Assembly (NCBI GenBank): GCA_965247615.1 | Contig: OZ252022.1 | Coordinates: 2,418,001 to 2,482,000 of the forward strand | DNA from: G965197715 sp965247615 | GTDB lineage: Bacteria; Chloroflexota; Dehalococcoidia; Lucifugimonadales; UBA1127 | Length of the DNA stretch: 64,000 bases | Direction: 5' to 3' | Part shown: positions 17,054 through 25,972 of the stretch, piece after piece | Layout of the letters: each line of letters begins with the position of its first letter | Position numbering within the stretch: position 1 is the stretch's first letter | The notes under the pieces: model-generated | Database searches by the model: none | What the model was told of the DNA's origin: nothing | The model's input: the letters and a program-made list of their open reading frames with translations, nothing else | Translations under genes and position numbers: made by a program

Positions 17054-19498
17054 TTATCCCTGCCTCTGCACGGCCCCGAGCTCTCGGTCCAGGTTGGCCA
17101 GCAGCTGCTCCAGCGCGCGGCCGACCTCCTCGGCCGTCAGGGTGCGGTCCGGCGCCCGGAAGAGCACGCGGAAGGCCAGGGAGCGGACGCCCGCAGCCAC
17201 CTGGCTCCCGGCGTAGACGTCGAAGAGAGTTGCCTCGGCCACCAGACGGTGCTTCTCGATGGTCTCCTGGACCCGGGCCGCGGGAACGTCCACGGCCACC
17301 TGCAGCGCCAGGTCCCGGAGCGCGCCCGGGAACCGTGGCAGGGGCCGGAAGCGGACGGGGCCCTGGGGCGCGGTCTGCAGCAGGGCGGCCAGGTCCAGCT
17401 CGAAGTAGGCCACGGGCCCTTCCGAAACGTCGAATCGTTCCAGGACCGAAGGGTGCACCTCACCCATGATTCCAACGGCTCGCCCGCCGCCGAGGATGCG
17501 CGCCGCTCTGCCGGGCAGGAAGAGCGGGTCGTCTGCCGTATCGAACGTTCCCCGGACGTGCAGCCTCTGCAGCAGCCCCTCCACAGCACCCTTTGCATCG
17601 AAGAATGCCAGGGACTCGCCGCCCTGGTGCCAGGAGGGCGGCGCCGCCGGCCCCATGAGAACCCCGGCCGCAAACTGACGCTCATCGACGGCGCTGCGTC
17701 CAGGGTGGAGCTCGCCGTCGCCCTCCTGTCCGCTGTGGGGAATGTAGCCGCGCCCGACCTCGAAGAGCCTGATGGGGCCCTCCTCGTGGCGCCAGTTGGC
17801 CGCCAAAGTCGAAAGGAGGCTGGCCCTCAGGTCCTGGCGCAGCCACACATGCTCCAGGCTCATGGGGTTGGAGAGCCGCAGGTGCGACCGGCCCACGTCC
17901 TCGACGGGGTCGCCCCCGCGCCGCAGGAGCTCGTCGCTGACCAGGGGGTAGGAGACCGTCTCCTGGAATCCGGCGGCCGCCAGGAGGTCCCGCAGCCGCT
18001 CCCTGAGCTCCAGGGGCGGGTCGGGCTGGTGGTAGGGGATGGGCGCCGCGAGCATAACGGTGGGTAGCTCGTCATAGCCCATGACCCGCGCCACCTCCTC
18101 CACCAGGTCGTCCTCCATGCTGATGTCGGCGCGCCAGGGGGGCACGGCGACATCCACGGCGTCCTCCGCAGCCGCGCTTGGCTGGAATCCCAGGGAGGCC
18201 AGGGCCCGGACTACCTCGCTCTGGGGGACCTTGAGTCCCAGGACCTTCTCCAACCGCGCCGAGGTCAGTCTGAGGGGTGTGGACTCACACCTGCCGGGGT
18301 AGACGTCGACTATGCCCCTGGCTGCCGTGCCGCCGGCCAGCTGCAGGATGAGTTGCGTCGCGCGCCGGAGTGCGGTGGGCGGCAGCTCGGGTCGCAGCCC
18401 CTTCTCGAAGCGCAGTGAGGCCTCGGTGCGAGCGCCCAGGGCGACGGCGGTGCGCCGCGTGTTGAGGGCGTGGAAGCTGGCGGACTCCACAAGGACCGCC
18501 GTGGTGTTATCGGCGACCTCGCTGTTGGCGCCGCCGATGACGCCCGCCAAGCCTATGGGATCGCGCTCGTCGGCGATGACGAGCATGGGGGGCGCCAGCT
18601 TGCGCTCGACGCCGTCCAGGCTCCGGATGGTCTCGCCAGGGGCTGCGGGCCGCACGATGATCTTGCGGCCCTTCACCTTTTCGAAATCGAAGGCATGGAG
18701 GGGCTGCCCATACTCCAGCATCACGTAGTTCGTTATGTCCACGATGTTGTTGATGGGCCGCAGCCCGCCTTTGATGATGCGGTCCTGCATCCACTGGGGC
18801 GAGGGCGCCACACGGACGCCGGTGACGAGGCTTGCGGTGTAGCGCGGGCTCAGCTCCGCGTCCCAGACCTCGATGGCAGCCTGATCTTCCATGGGGGCCC
18901 CGGCCTCGGGATAGGAGAGGTCCGGCATCTGCACGGACGCGCCGGAAAACGCGCCCACCTCGTAGGCCACTCCCAGCATGGAGAAGCAGTCGACTCGGTT
19001 GGCCGTAACCTCCAGTTCCAGGACGGCGTCGCCCAGGTACTCTCCCAAGGGTGTGCCGATTGGCGCGTCCGGCGGGAGCACCAGGATGCCGGTGTGATCG
19101 TCGCCAATGCCCAGCTCAATCTCGGAGCAGATCATCCCCTCGGAGACCTCGCCGCGAATCCTGGCCGCCTTGAGCGTCTCCACCCTGCCAGAGTGGGTGT
19201 CATGGAGGGTAGCGCCCACCTCTGCGAAGGCAATCCGCTGCTCCGCGGCCACGTTGGGGGCGCCGCAGACGACGCGCTTCTGCTTCGCGCCAATATCCAC
19301 GGTGCAAAGCGAGAGGCGGTCGGCGTTGGGATGGGGGTCGACGCTCAGGACGCGGCCCACGAAACAGTGCTGCCAGCTGCCGCCCACCTGCTCCACTGCG
19401 CCGACCTCGATGCCGGCCATGGTGAGGCGGTGAGCCAGCTCCGCCACGGGCATGGTCACAGGCACGTATTCCTTGAGCCAGGAGAGTGGGACTCTCAT
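17054..19498 (-). CDS. pheT: Phenylalanyl-tRNA synthetase beta subunit
   Basis: An 814-residue PheT, the tRNA-binding and editing subunit of the alpha2-beta2 enzyme. It shows MRVPLSWLKEYVP at the start, a tRNA-binding EMAP-like domain (about 40-150), the B3/B4 editing domain and the B5 domain. The C-terminal ferredoxin-fold anticodon-binding domain comes last (about 715-814; FRPLPRFPGALRDLAL). Start 19498 is chosen since MRVPLSWLKE is the family N-terminus. The catalytic pheS, normally directly upstream, is not here: the upstream neighbour is a divergent SDR gene. Confidence 0.95.
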   Translation of the reverse strand: MRVPLSWLKEYVPVTMPVAELAHRLTMAGIEVGAVEQVGGSWQHCFVGRVLSVDPHPNADRLSLCTVDIGAKQKRVVCGAPNVAAEQRIAFAEVGATLHDTHSGRVETLKAARIRGEVSEGMICSEIELGIGDDHTGILVLPPDAPIGTPLGEYLGDAVLELEVTANRVDCFSMLGVAYEVGAFSGASVQMPDLSYPEAGAPMEDQAAIEVWDAELSPRYTASLVTGVRVAPSPQWMQDRIIKGGLRPINNIVDITNYVMLEYGQPLHAFDFEKVKGRKIIVRPAAPGETIRSLDGVERKLAPPMLVIADERDPIGLAGVIGGANSEVADNTTAVLVESASFHALNTRRTAVALGARTEASLRFEKGLRPELPPTALRRATQLILQLAGGTAARGIVDVYPGRCESTPLRLTSARLEKVLGLKVPQSEVVRALASLGFQPSAAAEDAVDVAVPPWRADISMEDDLVEEVARVMGYDELPTVMLAAPIPYHQPDPPLELRERLRDLLAAAGFQETVSYPLVSDELLRRGGDPVEDVGRSHLRLSNPMSLEHVWLRQDLRASLLSTLAANWRHEEGPIRLFEVGRGYIPHSGQEGDGELHPGRSAVDERQFAAGVLMGPAAPPSWHQGGESLAFFDAKGAVEGLLQRLHVRGTFDTADDPLFLPGRAARILGGGRAVGIMGEVHPSVLERFDVSEGPVAYFELDLAALLQTAPQGPVRFRPLPRFPGALRDLALQVAVDVPAARVQETIEKHRLVAEATLFDVYAGSQVAAGVRSLAFRVLFRAPDRTLTAEEVGRALEQLLANLDRELGAVQRQG

Positions 19499-19688
19499 AC
19501 AGTCACTTTCGCGCCGGTATTCGCAGCGGGGTCGGCAGCCCGCCAATGGGGGCTGCGCTGAAGTACATAGGGATGGTAGCGCGCCCAATCGGCAGGGTCA
19601 ACCTGAGGGCCCCATGCGCGGGCCGCGGTTGACTCGCTCCGGCGTGGCTGATAGCGTGGGGCGGCCAGATTTGACGAGAGGTGAGAGC

Positions 19689-20378
19689 GTGGCGCTCACG
19701 GGCAAGACCGCCGTGGTAACCGGAGGGAGCCGCGGCATCGGCTTCGAGATCTGCAAGATACTCCTGGAGCAGGAGGCTCACGTGCTGGCCGTCTCCCGGG
19801 ACGCCGCCAAGCTGGAGGGCGCGCATCGGGAGTTGCCTGGCCTGGCCACGCTGGCCGCCGACGTCTCCGCAGTCGAAGACGTGGACCGGGTGGCCGCGTG
19901 GGTGCGGCAAGAGTGGGGAAGGCTGGACATCCTCGTCAACAACGCCGGAGTCTTCTCCAACGATGAGAACGAGCTCACAACCCGCCCCGATGCGGTCTTC
20001 TTCGACACCATGCGTATCAACGTGTCTGGCCCGTACCTGTGCACCAAGCGGTTGCTGCCCCTCCTGCTGCAGTCTGACGACCCCCGCATCGTGAACGTGG
20101 GCTCGACGTCGGGCGTCTTCTCCCCTCGGCTCCGCGGCGTGTACGGCGTCTCCAAGGCCGCCCTCCACGCCATGACCATCGCCACGGCCGGGGAGCTTGC
20201 CGGGAGGGTCGCCGTGAACGCCCTGTCGCCGGGCTGGGTGAGGACGGACATGGCGCCGGACGCGCCCGGGGTCCCGCGGACCTCGGCGGAGGCTACCCTG
20301 GCCCTCCTCTCCCAGCCCCGCGACGTCTCGGGGCGCTTCTTCAGCGCCCAGGGGGAGCTGGCCTGGGCCGAGGCGTAG
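19689..20378 (+). CDS. Short-chain dehydrogenase/reductase
   Basis: A 229-residue classical SDR. It contains the NAD(P)-binding TGGSRGIG, the NNAG motif, a catalytic Ser in VGSTSGVFSP and YGVSK with the catalytic Tyr and Lys, then the SPGWVRTDM segment. The GTG at 19689 with GAGAGGTGAG upstream is the best start; there is no nearby ATG. The substrate is not predictable. It converges on the downstream hydrolase gene. Confidence 0.9.
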   Translation: MALTGKTAVVTGGSRGIGFEICKILLEQEAHVLAVSRDAAKLEGAHRELPGLATLAADVSAVEDVDRVAAWVRQEWGRLDILVNNAGVFSNDENELTTRPDAVFFDTMRINVSGPYLCTKRLLPLLLQSDDPRIVNVGSTSGVFSPRLRGVYGVSKAALHAMTIATAGELAGRVAVNALSPGWVRTDMAPDAPGVPRTSAEATLALLSQPRDVSGRFFSAQGELAWAEA

Positions 20379-20451
20379 CCCGTCCAGGCCCCCGCGTACC
20401 CCAGTGATACCGACGACGTAGGCTGCTCCTAGCGCCCTTTCTGAAGCATGG

Positions 20452-21282
20452 TCACGAGAGTGCCCGCCAGTAACGGCGACCCTGGAGGCGGACCAAACGG
20501 CCGAAGCCCGGCGCCGGGAAGTGGCCTGACACGAGCACTGCGCCGTCGCCCTCGATCCGTGCCATGAGGGCCTGGCGAGTTGCACTGGAGAGGCGGGAGT
20601 CCGCATCGGCGCGGGGGCTCCAGCTGGTCTCGTGGACCTGGACGGGCGTATGGGCTGCGTCGCCGATGATGATGGCATGTTCACCCTGGGACGAGACGAG
20701 AAAGCTGGTGTGGCCCGGCGTGTGTCCAGGGGTGGGCAGCGCGGTGATCTCGCTGGTCAGCGCCTGCTCGCCCTCGATGAACTCGATCAGGCCCAGGTCT
20801 TCCAGGGCCAGGACCTGCTCCTGGAAGTAGGATGCCGGCTCGGCCCGCTGACTATGATCGGTCCAGTCCGCCTTGGGGACCCAGTAGCGCGCCCTTGGGA
20901 ACGTCGCCCGAGGGCGTCCGCCATCCAACGCGAGATTCCAGCCCACATGGTCCGGGTGTACGTGCGTCGCCGCCACGATATCGATGTCTTCCGGGGAGGC
21001 CCCGGCGGCAGTTATGTCGTCCATCAGCCGGCCATAGGTGGCGGCGTGCAGCCCCCGGTTCCCAGGGCCGAGACCGGTGTCCACGAGCACGGTCTGCGTG
21101 CCGGACGTCACGAGGAAAGAGCCCATGTTGAGGGTGAGCTTCCCGTCGATGAGGTGGTCGAGGTACGGCTCCCAGGCCCCAGCCGCCACAGACGGAAAGA
21201 ACTCCGAGGGCACGAAGACCAGAGTCCCGTCGGATAGGGAAGTGACCTCGACGTTTCCTACGGCGATCTTGTGGCCGGCCAT
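20452..21282 (-). CDS. Metallo-beta-lactamase-fold hydrolase
   Basis: A 276-residue MBL-fold enzyme of the quorum-lactonase/AttM-like group. Metal motif THVHPDHVGWN (HxHxDH) and TPGHTPGHTSF are present, and the C-terminal region has IIGDAAH and VSGHFPAPGFG. The N-terminal VTSLSDGTLVFVP is typical of the lactonase-like branch. Substrate (lactone, thioester or other) is not determined. Confidence 0.9.
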   Translation of the reverse strand: MAGHKIAVGNVEVTSLSDGTLVFVPSEFFPSVAAGAWEPYLDHLIDGKLTLNMGSFLVTSGTQTVLVDTGLGPGNRGLHAATYGRLMDDITAAGASPEDIDIVAATHVHPDHVGWNLALDGGRPRATFPRARYWVPKADWTDHSQRAEPASYFQEQVLALEDLGLIEFIEGEQALTSEITALPTPGHTPGHTSFLVSSQGEHAIIIGDAAHTPVQVHETSWSPRADADSRLSSATRQALMARIEGDGAVLVSGHFPAPGFGRLVRLQGRRYWRALS

Positions 21283-21558
21283 TCGGGTATGCCTCCTATC
21301 CTACCAACACATTCGCCGCGACAGGTCCTTCGGTGAGACCAGGCGGTGCTCATAGACCAGGATGGCTTCGGGGGGTGGGCAACCCTTCTTGGAGCGGGTG
21401 CGGCCCGCCGGATTCGAGCCGGTGGCCCAGGCCGTCCATGACGGCGTTGAACAACCTGTCCTTGCTGGGGAACAGGCCCGCCCCGGGGAGCCGAGTCCAT
21501 CGCCCAGCCTTCGCCAGACCCATCCAGGGGTGAAGGACCTCAATCGTCGTCCGGTGAC
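21283..21558. other. 276-base gap with no recognised gene
   Basis: Between the MBL hydrolase and degV. Open frames exist on both strands but none has a Shine-Dalgarno plus a protein-like sequence. I see no RNA or repeat here. Confidence 0.4.
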
Positions 21559-22398
21559 CTAGCTCGCCTTCCTCAGCGCCACGCCGAGGAGCCCCGGCCC
21601 GGCGTAGGTGCCGACGACGGCGCCCAGCCTTCCAATGATGGGCTGCTCCGGCGCAACCAGCGGTGCGCCTCGCTGGGCCAGGGCGTTGGCGTCGTCGGGT
21701 GTCGTGGTGGACATGACCGCAAGCTGCTGGATGGGCGCTTCAGCCTGGAGCAGCTGCACCAGGCGTTCCATAGCCTTGCTGCGGGTACGGGCCCGCTCCA
21801 CCGGGTGCACTTGGCCATCTTGGATTGTCAGGAGGGGCTTCACGTTGAGGAGCCCTCCGAAGAAAGCCGCAGCCTTGCCGATTCGCCCACCCTTTTGCAG
21901 GTACTCTAGCGTGTCCACCATGAAGAGGACCCTGGTCTCGTCCGCCGCGCGCCGCGCCTCGGCGGCGACTTCCGCAAGGCCGGCGCCCGCCTGGGCCGCT
22001 CGCGCCGCCGCCAGGGCCGCAAGTCCGACCCCCAGGGACGCCAGCTGCGTGTCCACGATCTCAATAGCGACGGTTTCCGACAGCTCGGCCTTGGCCTGAT
22101 TCGCCGAGTTGCACGTGCCGCTGAGCTTCGCCGATATGTGCACGGACACGATGCCTTCCGCCCCCTCCCGCAGACCCTCATACACCTCCATGAAGGCCCC
22201 AACCGATGGCTGGGAGGTCGTCGGAAGCTGGGGGCTGGACGTGAGGCGCTGGTAGAACTCGTCCGGCGTGATGTCTATGCCGTCCAGGTAGGTCTCTTGG
22301 CCGAAGTGAAGGTTGAGGGGCACCACGGTGATGCCGTGTTCCGCGGCAAGGTCGGGCGGCAGGTCTGCAGTGCTGTCTGTCACAACGCGAACGGTCAT
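21559..22398 (-). CDS. fakB: DegV-family fatty-acid-binding protein (FakB-like)
   Basis: A 279-residue DegV protein, which binds a fatty acid so that FakA can phosphorylate it. The family landmarks are VVTDSTADLPPDLA at the start, TTSQPSVGAF, and SAKLSGTCNSANQA around the fatty-acid carboxylate site. The adjacent, co-oriented fakA-like gene (gap 59 bases) makes the FakB role likely; acyl-phosphate from this kinase can feed PlsX/PlsY. Confidence 0.92.
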   Translation of the reverse strand: MTVRVVTDSTADLPPDLAAEHGITVVPLNLHFGQETYLDGIDITPDEFYQRLTSSPQLPTTSQPSVGAFMEVYEGLREGAEGIVSVHISAKLSGTCNSANQAKAELSETVAIEIVDTQLASLGVGLAALAAARAAQAGAGLAEVAAEARRAADETRVLFMVDTLEYLQKGGRIGKAAAFFGGLLNVKPLLTIQDGQVHPVERARTRSKAMERLVQLLQAEAPIQQLAVMSTTTPDDANALAQRGAPLVAPEQPIIGRLGAVVGTYAGPGLLGVALRKAS

Positions 22399-22457
22399 CG
22401 CACTCCTTTACGTCGGCCCCAAACCAGCCCGCTCGTTCGAGCTGCCAGGGGGCTGTC

Positions 22458-24083
22458 TCACTCGATGGACACCAGGTAGTGGTAGTAGGGCTGGCCGCCA
22501 TGGACCAGCTCCACGTCGACGCCCGGGCAGCGGCCCTGGAGGTGGAGGGCCGCCTCGTCGGCTTCGGCCTCGGTGGTGTCGCCGCCCCAATAGAGGGTGA
22601 TGAGAGAACCTTCGACGGCACCGGCGTGCTGGACTAGGGCTCCCAGCACCTCCTGGCGCTGCGGCCCGGAGACGACGAGCTCGCCCTCCAGGGTCCCCAT
22701 CACCTCGCCGGCGCGCACCGCTCTACCGTCGACCGTGGCGTCGCGAACCGCGGTCACGACTTCTCCGGCGCGCACGGACGCCGCGGCGTCCTGCATGGCC
22801 GCGGCGTTGGCGGCGTCGTCCATCTCGGGGTTGTACGCCAGCATTGCCGCGACGCCCTGGGGAATGTTGCGCGTCTCAACGACGCGCAGGGGCGTGGAGC
22901 TGAGCCCCGCGGCCTGGTGGGCCGTCGGGATGATGTTGGGGTTGTTGGGGAGCACCAGGGCTGTCTCCGCCCTTAGCGACTCGACAGCGTCCAGGAGCTC
23001 CTGGCAGCTGGGGTTCATGGTCTGGCCGCCGACAACGACATGGCCCGCCCCGAGACTCCGAAACAGCTCCTCGATGCCCTGACCCCAGGCGACCGCCACC
23101 ACGCCCAGGGGCGCCATGGGAGTCTCCTGGCGGCGCGCCTTCTGGAACTCCTGGTGTTGCTCATCGATGTTCTCGATGGTCACACTGCTGAGGGTGCCCA
23201 CCGCCGTACCGAGGCTCAGAATGGCCCCGGGATCGAATGTGTGGACGTGGATCTTCACCATCGTGTCGTCCCCGATAACCACGGTGGAGCTGGCCAGGAC
23301 GCTAAGTTGGGCGCGGAGGGCATCGGGGTCCAAGGCCGTGCCGCTGACGAGGAGCTGTGTGCAGTAGCCGTACAGCTCGGACTCGGCGGCCTCGAGGAAG
23401 CTCTCGGTGACCTGCGACAGGGGCTGGACGGTCTCGATGTGGACGGCGCCCGCGTCCTCTCCCTGCAGGTAGCGGAGTGCTGCCTCCAGCATGATGGCGA
23501 AGCCCTGCCCGCCTGCGTCCACAACGCCGGCCTCTTTGAGCACGGGCAGCTGGTCCGGTGTCTGGAGCACCGCCTTACGGCAGCTGGCTAGGGCAGTCTC
23601 GAACAGCTCCACCAGGTCCGGTTCGCCACCCTGGATGGAGTCCCTCATGGCCTCTGCCGTCCGCCGCACGACGGTGAGCAGGGTGCCCTCGACAGGTTCG
23701 CTCACCGCCTTGTAGGCCGCGGCGGCGCCCTCCTGGAAGGCCACGCTGGTGAGCTCCGGGCCGGCCTCGCCGTGGTCTTCCAAGGGACGGGAGAGGCCGC
23801 GCAGGAACTGGGACAGGATGACCCCGCTGTTCCCCCGCGCCCCCATCAGTGCGCCCCGCGCCATGAGCCGGACGGCGCCCCCCAGGCTCTCACGGGTGTC
23901 TTTGGCCAGCTCCTGCTGGACTGCGCGGATCGTAAGGAGCATGTTGGTGCCGGTGTCGCCGTCGGGGACGGGAAACACGTTGAGGGCGTTGACGGCTTCG
24001 ACGTTGCGTTCCAGGGCCAGCGCGCCGGCGTCGAGTATGCCGTGGAGAGCGTCCGCGTCCAGTACGGTGGGGGGTGTATTCAT
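22458..24083 (-). CDS. fakA: FakA-like fatty acid kinase (DAK2 plus DAK-phosphatase domains)
   Basis: A 541-residue protein. Residues about 10-200 are the DAK2 ATP-binding domain with NVFPVPDGDTGTNM (Asp-rich Mg site) and GARGNSGVILSQFLRG. A linker domain and a C-terminal DAK-phosphatase-like/EDD-type domain follow, with GQGIEELFRSLGA and LPNNPNIIPTA. This is the FakA/YloV layout. It phosphorylates FakB-bound fatty acids. The family is normally next to DegV genes, as here. Confidence 0.93.
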   Translation of the reverse strand: MNTPPTVLDADALHGILDAGALALERNVEAVNALNVFPVPDGDTGTNMLLTIRAVQQELAKDTRESLGGAVRLMARGALMGARGNSGVILSQFLRGLSRPLEDHGEAGPELTSVAFQEGAAAAYKAVSEPVEGTLLTVVRRTAEAMRDSIQGGEPDLVELFETALASCRKAVLQTPDQLPVLKEAGVVDAGGQGFAIMLEAALRYLQGEDAGAVHIETVQPLSQVTESFLEAAESELYGYCTQLLVSGTALDPDALRAQLSVLASSTVVIGDDTMVKIHVHTFDPGAILSLGTAVGTLSSVTIENIDEQHQEFQKARRQETPMAPLGVVAVAWGQGIEELFRSLGAGHVVVGGQTMNPSCQELLDAVESLRAETALVLPNNPNIIPTAHQAAGLSSTPLRVVETRNIPQGVAAMLAYNPEMDDAANAAAMQDAAASVRAGEVVTAVRDATVDGRAVRAGEVMGTLEGELVVSGPQRQEVLGALVQHAGAVEGSLITLYWGGDTTEAEADEAALHLQGRCPGVDVELVHGGQPYYHYLVSIE

Positions 24084-24148
24084 GGCAGGTACATCACGCG
24101 TCCACAGAGTTTGGACTCGTCAAGCATTGGGACGGGCTGCGCATCACC

Positions 24149-24177
24149 TTGCAACATGGGGGTTGGCGTGCTATCAT
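24149..24177 (+). promoter_or_regulatory. Sigma-70 promoter of rpmB
   Basis: TTGCAA, a 17-base spacer ending in TGC (extended -10), then TATCAT. It lies about 50 bases before the rpmB ATG. Confidence 0.7.
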
Positions 24178-24227
24178 ACAATCTGAATTGTAACGGTCGG
24201 TCCGAGTCCTCGTCAAAGGTCTAAGCA

Positions 24228-24428
24228 ATGGCACAGTGCGGCATCTGCGGCAAGCACGTCACCTTCGGCAACAACGTCAGCCACGCCAAGAACCGGACCA
24301 AGAGGACGTGGCTGCCCAACATACACGCAGCGACCTTCTACCGAAACGGCGCGCGGGTCCGCATCAAGGCGTGTACCCGGTGCATCCGGAGCGAGTACAA
24401 GGTGCCCAAAGCCAAGGCCCGCGGCTGA
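24228..24428 (+). CDS. rpmB: Ribosomal protein L28
   Basis: A 66-residue L28. It carries two CxxC pairs (CGIC near residue 4 and CTRC near residue 50), so this is the zinc-binding form. The conserved FGNNVSHAKNRTKRTWLPNI segment is intact. It is a single-gene unit with its own promoter, divergent from fakA. Confidence 0.96.
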   Translation: MAQCGICGKHVTFGNNVSHAKNRTKRTWLPNIHAATFYRNGARVRIKACTRCIRSEYKVPKAKARG

Positions 24429-24747
24429 TTCCGGCGGGATAGACGGTCGCTTCCCCGCTGCTCCCCCCTTCCTTGCGCTGAGGATACCTCTGCGCTGCTT
24501 CACTTTCACGACCTCGCCCTCCACGCCGAGTTACGCAAAGGTCGCCGCCGAGCGAGACACCCATGGCCCAACCTCGCAGCGCGTCGACGCACCGTGGGCC
24601 AGGAAACGCGCCGCTGCTCGCGGTGAGCCCACTGTGACACCACCCGCGCTCTCCAGCCCCGCTGAACGCGAGAACGTCTCACGGAGTTGGCGCTACAGCC
24701 TCACGACCCCGGGCAGTGGAAGGGGCGCCCTCCAGGACGCGGCGTGA
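24429..24747. other. 319-base gap holding one dispersed fragment
   Basis: The space between rpmB and the convergent rpe-fusion gene. Apart from the fragment at 24494-24536 (listed separately) I see no gene, RNA or terminator. Confidence 0.45.
24494..24536. repeat. Fragment shared with 50016-50058
   Basis: About 43 bases that match 50016-50058 with only a handful of differences. In the plus frame both translate similarly: LLHFHDLALHAELR here and LLRFHDLALHGELR there, which suggests remains of the same protein-coding sequence. Confidence 0.6.
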
Positions 24748-25818
24748 CTACCAGCCAATGCTCTGGCGGATGCGGCCCAGCGCCGCCGTCACGCTCTCGC
24801 GACGGTTGAAGACGGCCGAGCCCGCCACGAGGACCCTGGCCCCCGCGGCGACGATCCTGGGCGCCGTCTCTGCGTTGATGCCCCCGTCCACCTCCAGCTC
24901 CGCCGTGTAGCCGTTGTCGTCCAGAATGCCGCGGAGCCGTTTCACCTTGCCCAACACCGACTCGATGAATTTCTGGCCCCCGAAGCCGGGGTTCACCGTC
25001 ATCACCAGCGCCAGGTCCAGGTCGGGCAGCACCTCCTCCACGGCGTTGAGTGGCGTGCCGGGGTTCAGGGCTACGCCCGCCCTGCACCCTGCCTCTTTCA
25101 CGTTCTGGATGGTGCGGTGGAGGTGGCGGCACGCCTCGGGGTGAACGGTGATGATGCTCGCCCCGGCCCTGGCGAACTCCGGGATTATCCGGTCCGGCTC
25201 CTCCACCATGAGATGCACGTCTAGGGGAAGCTGGGTCAGGGGACGGAGCGCCTCCACCACCAGGGGGCCAAAGGTGAGGTTGGGGACGTAGTGGCCGTCC
25301 ATGACGTCCACGTGGATGTAGTCGGCGCCGGCTTCGACCGCCTCCGCCACCTGCTCTCCGAGCCGTGCGATGTCCGCGGAGAGGATGGAGGGCGCCAGCT
25401 TGATCCGGGCCCCGGTTTCCGAGGGGCTGTGCGACGGACCAGCGGCCGGCGTAGACGCCGCGCCCTCGGCGGCAAAGAAGCGCGTGAACCCCGCGACGGC
25501 GTCGTAGTACTCCGCCCCCTCCTGGGCCAGCTGCACGTCCGTCTCGTCAAAGCCCCACTCCGCCCCCCAGTGGCTGACGAAGTCCTCGATGGTCAGCAGC
25601 TGCGGCAGTCCGCCCAGGGCCTCCTCCGTCTCCTGCAGGCCTACCGGGCTGCTGATAACCCTGCTGCAGGCAACACGCAGGTTCGACGCCTGCCCGTTCT
25701 CCGTCTCAACGACGAGCCGCTGGCACGTATAGCCCATCCGCGTGTTGTCCAGGATGACCTGGCGTACGGCCTCCTCCAGGTTTCCCGGATGGGCCAGGGG
25801 ACGTGAAGACGGCTCCAT
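24748..25818 (-). CDS. rpe: Ribulose-phosphate 3-epimerase fused to an unknown N-terminal domain
   Basis: The C-terminal 218 residues (139-356) are a complete Rpe: KLAPSILSADIARL, HVDVMDGHYVPNLTFGP, DVHLMVEEPD, MTVNPGFGGQKF and LEVDGGINAET, which interconverts ribulose-5-phosphate and xylulose-5-phosphate. Residues 1-138 are an extra domain I do not recognise, with LEEAVRQVILDNTRMGYTCQR, TIEDFVSHWGAEWGF and a Ser/Pro/Ala linker at about 118-137. The ATG at 25818 has a GGAGGGAG Shine-Dalgarno. The fusion has no internal stop or break, so it looks genuine. Confidence 0.9.
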   Translation of the reverse strand: MEPSSRPLAHPGNLEEAVRQVILDNTRMGYTCQRLVVETENGQASNLRVACSRVISSPVGLQETEEALGGLPQLLTIEDFVSHWGAEWGFDETDVQLAQEGAEYYDAVAGFTRFFAAEGAASTPAAGPSHSPSETGARIKLAPSILSADIARLGEQVAEAVEAGADYIHVDVMDGHYVPNLTFGPLVVEALRPLTQLPLDVHLMVEEPDRIIPEFARAGASIITVHPEACRHLHRTIQNVKEAGCRAGVALNPGTPLNAVEEVLPDLDLALVMTVNPGFGGQKFIESVLGKVKRLRGILDDNGYTAELEVDGGINAETAPRIVAAGARVLVAGSAVFNRRESVTAALGRIRQSIGW

Positions 25819-25972
25819 GAAGCTCCCTCCTTGCATGCGGCTCCCCTGTAGACCGGGACCAGGGAGCCCTTCTTCAATTCTGCCCCGGACCTGACTCCCC
25901 TGGCACGTGGAGTCGGTGTCACTCTCCATTGCCCCCAGCGGGGGGAGAGTATCGTCGATACCGGCTCACAAC

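Noticed and set aside
21283..21558. Possible small gene or recG remnant beside degV
   Set aside because: No frame here shows helicase motifs or a ribosome-binding site.
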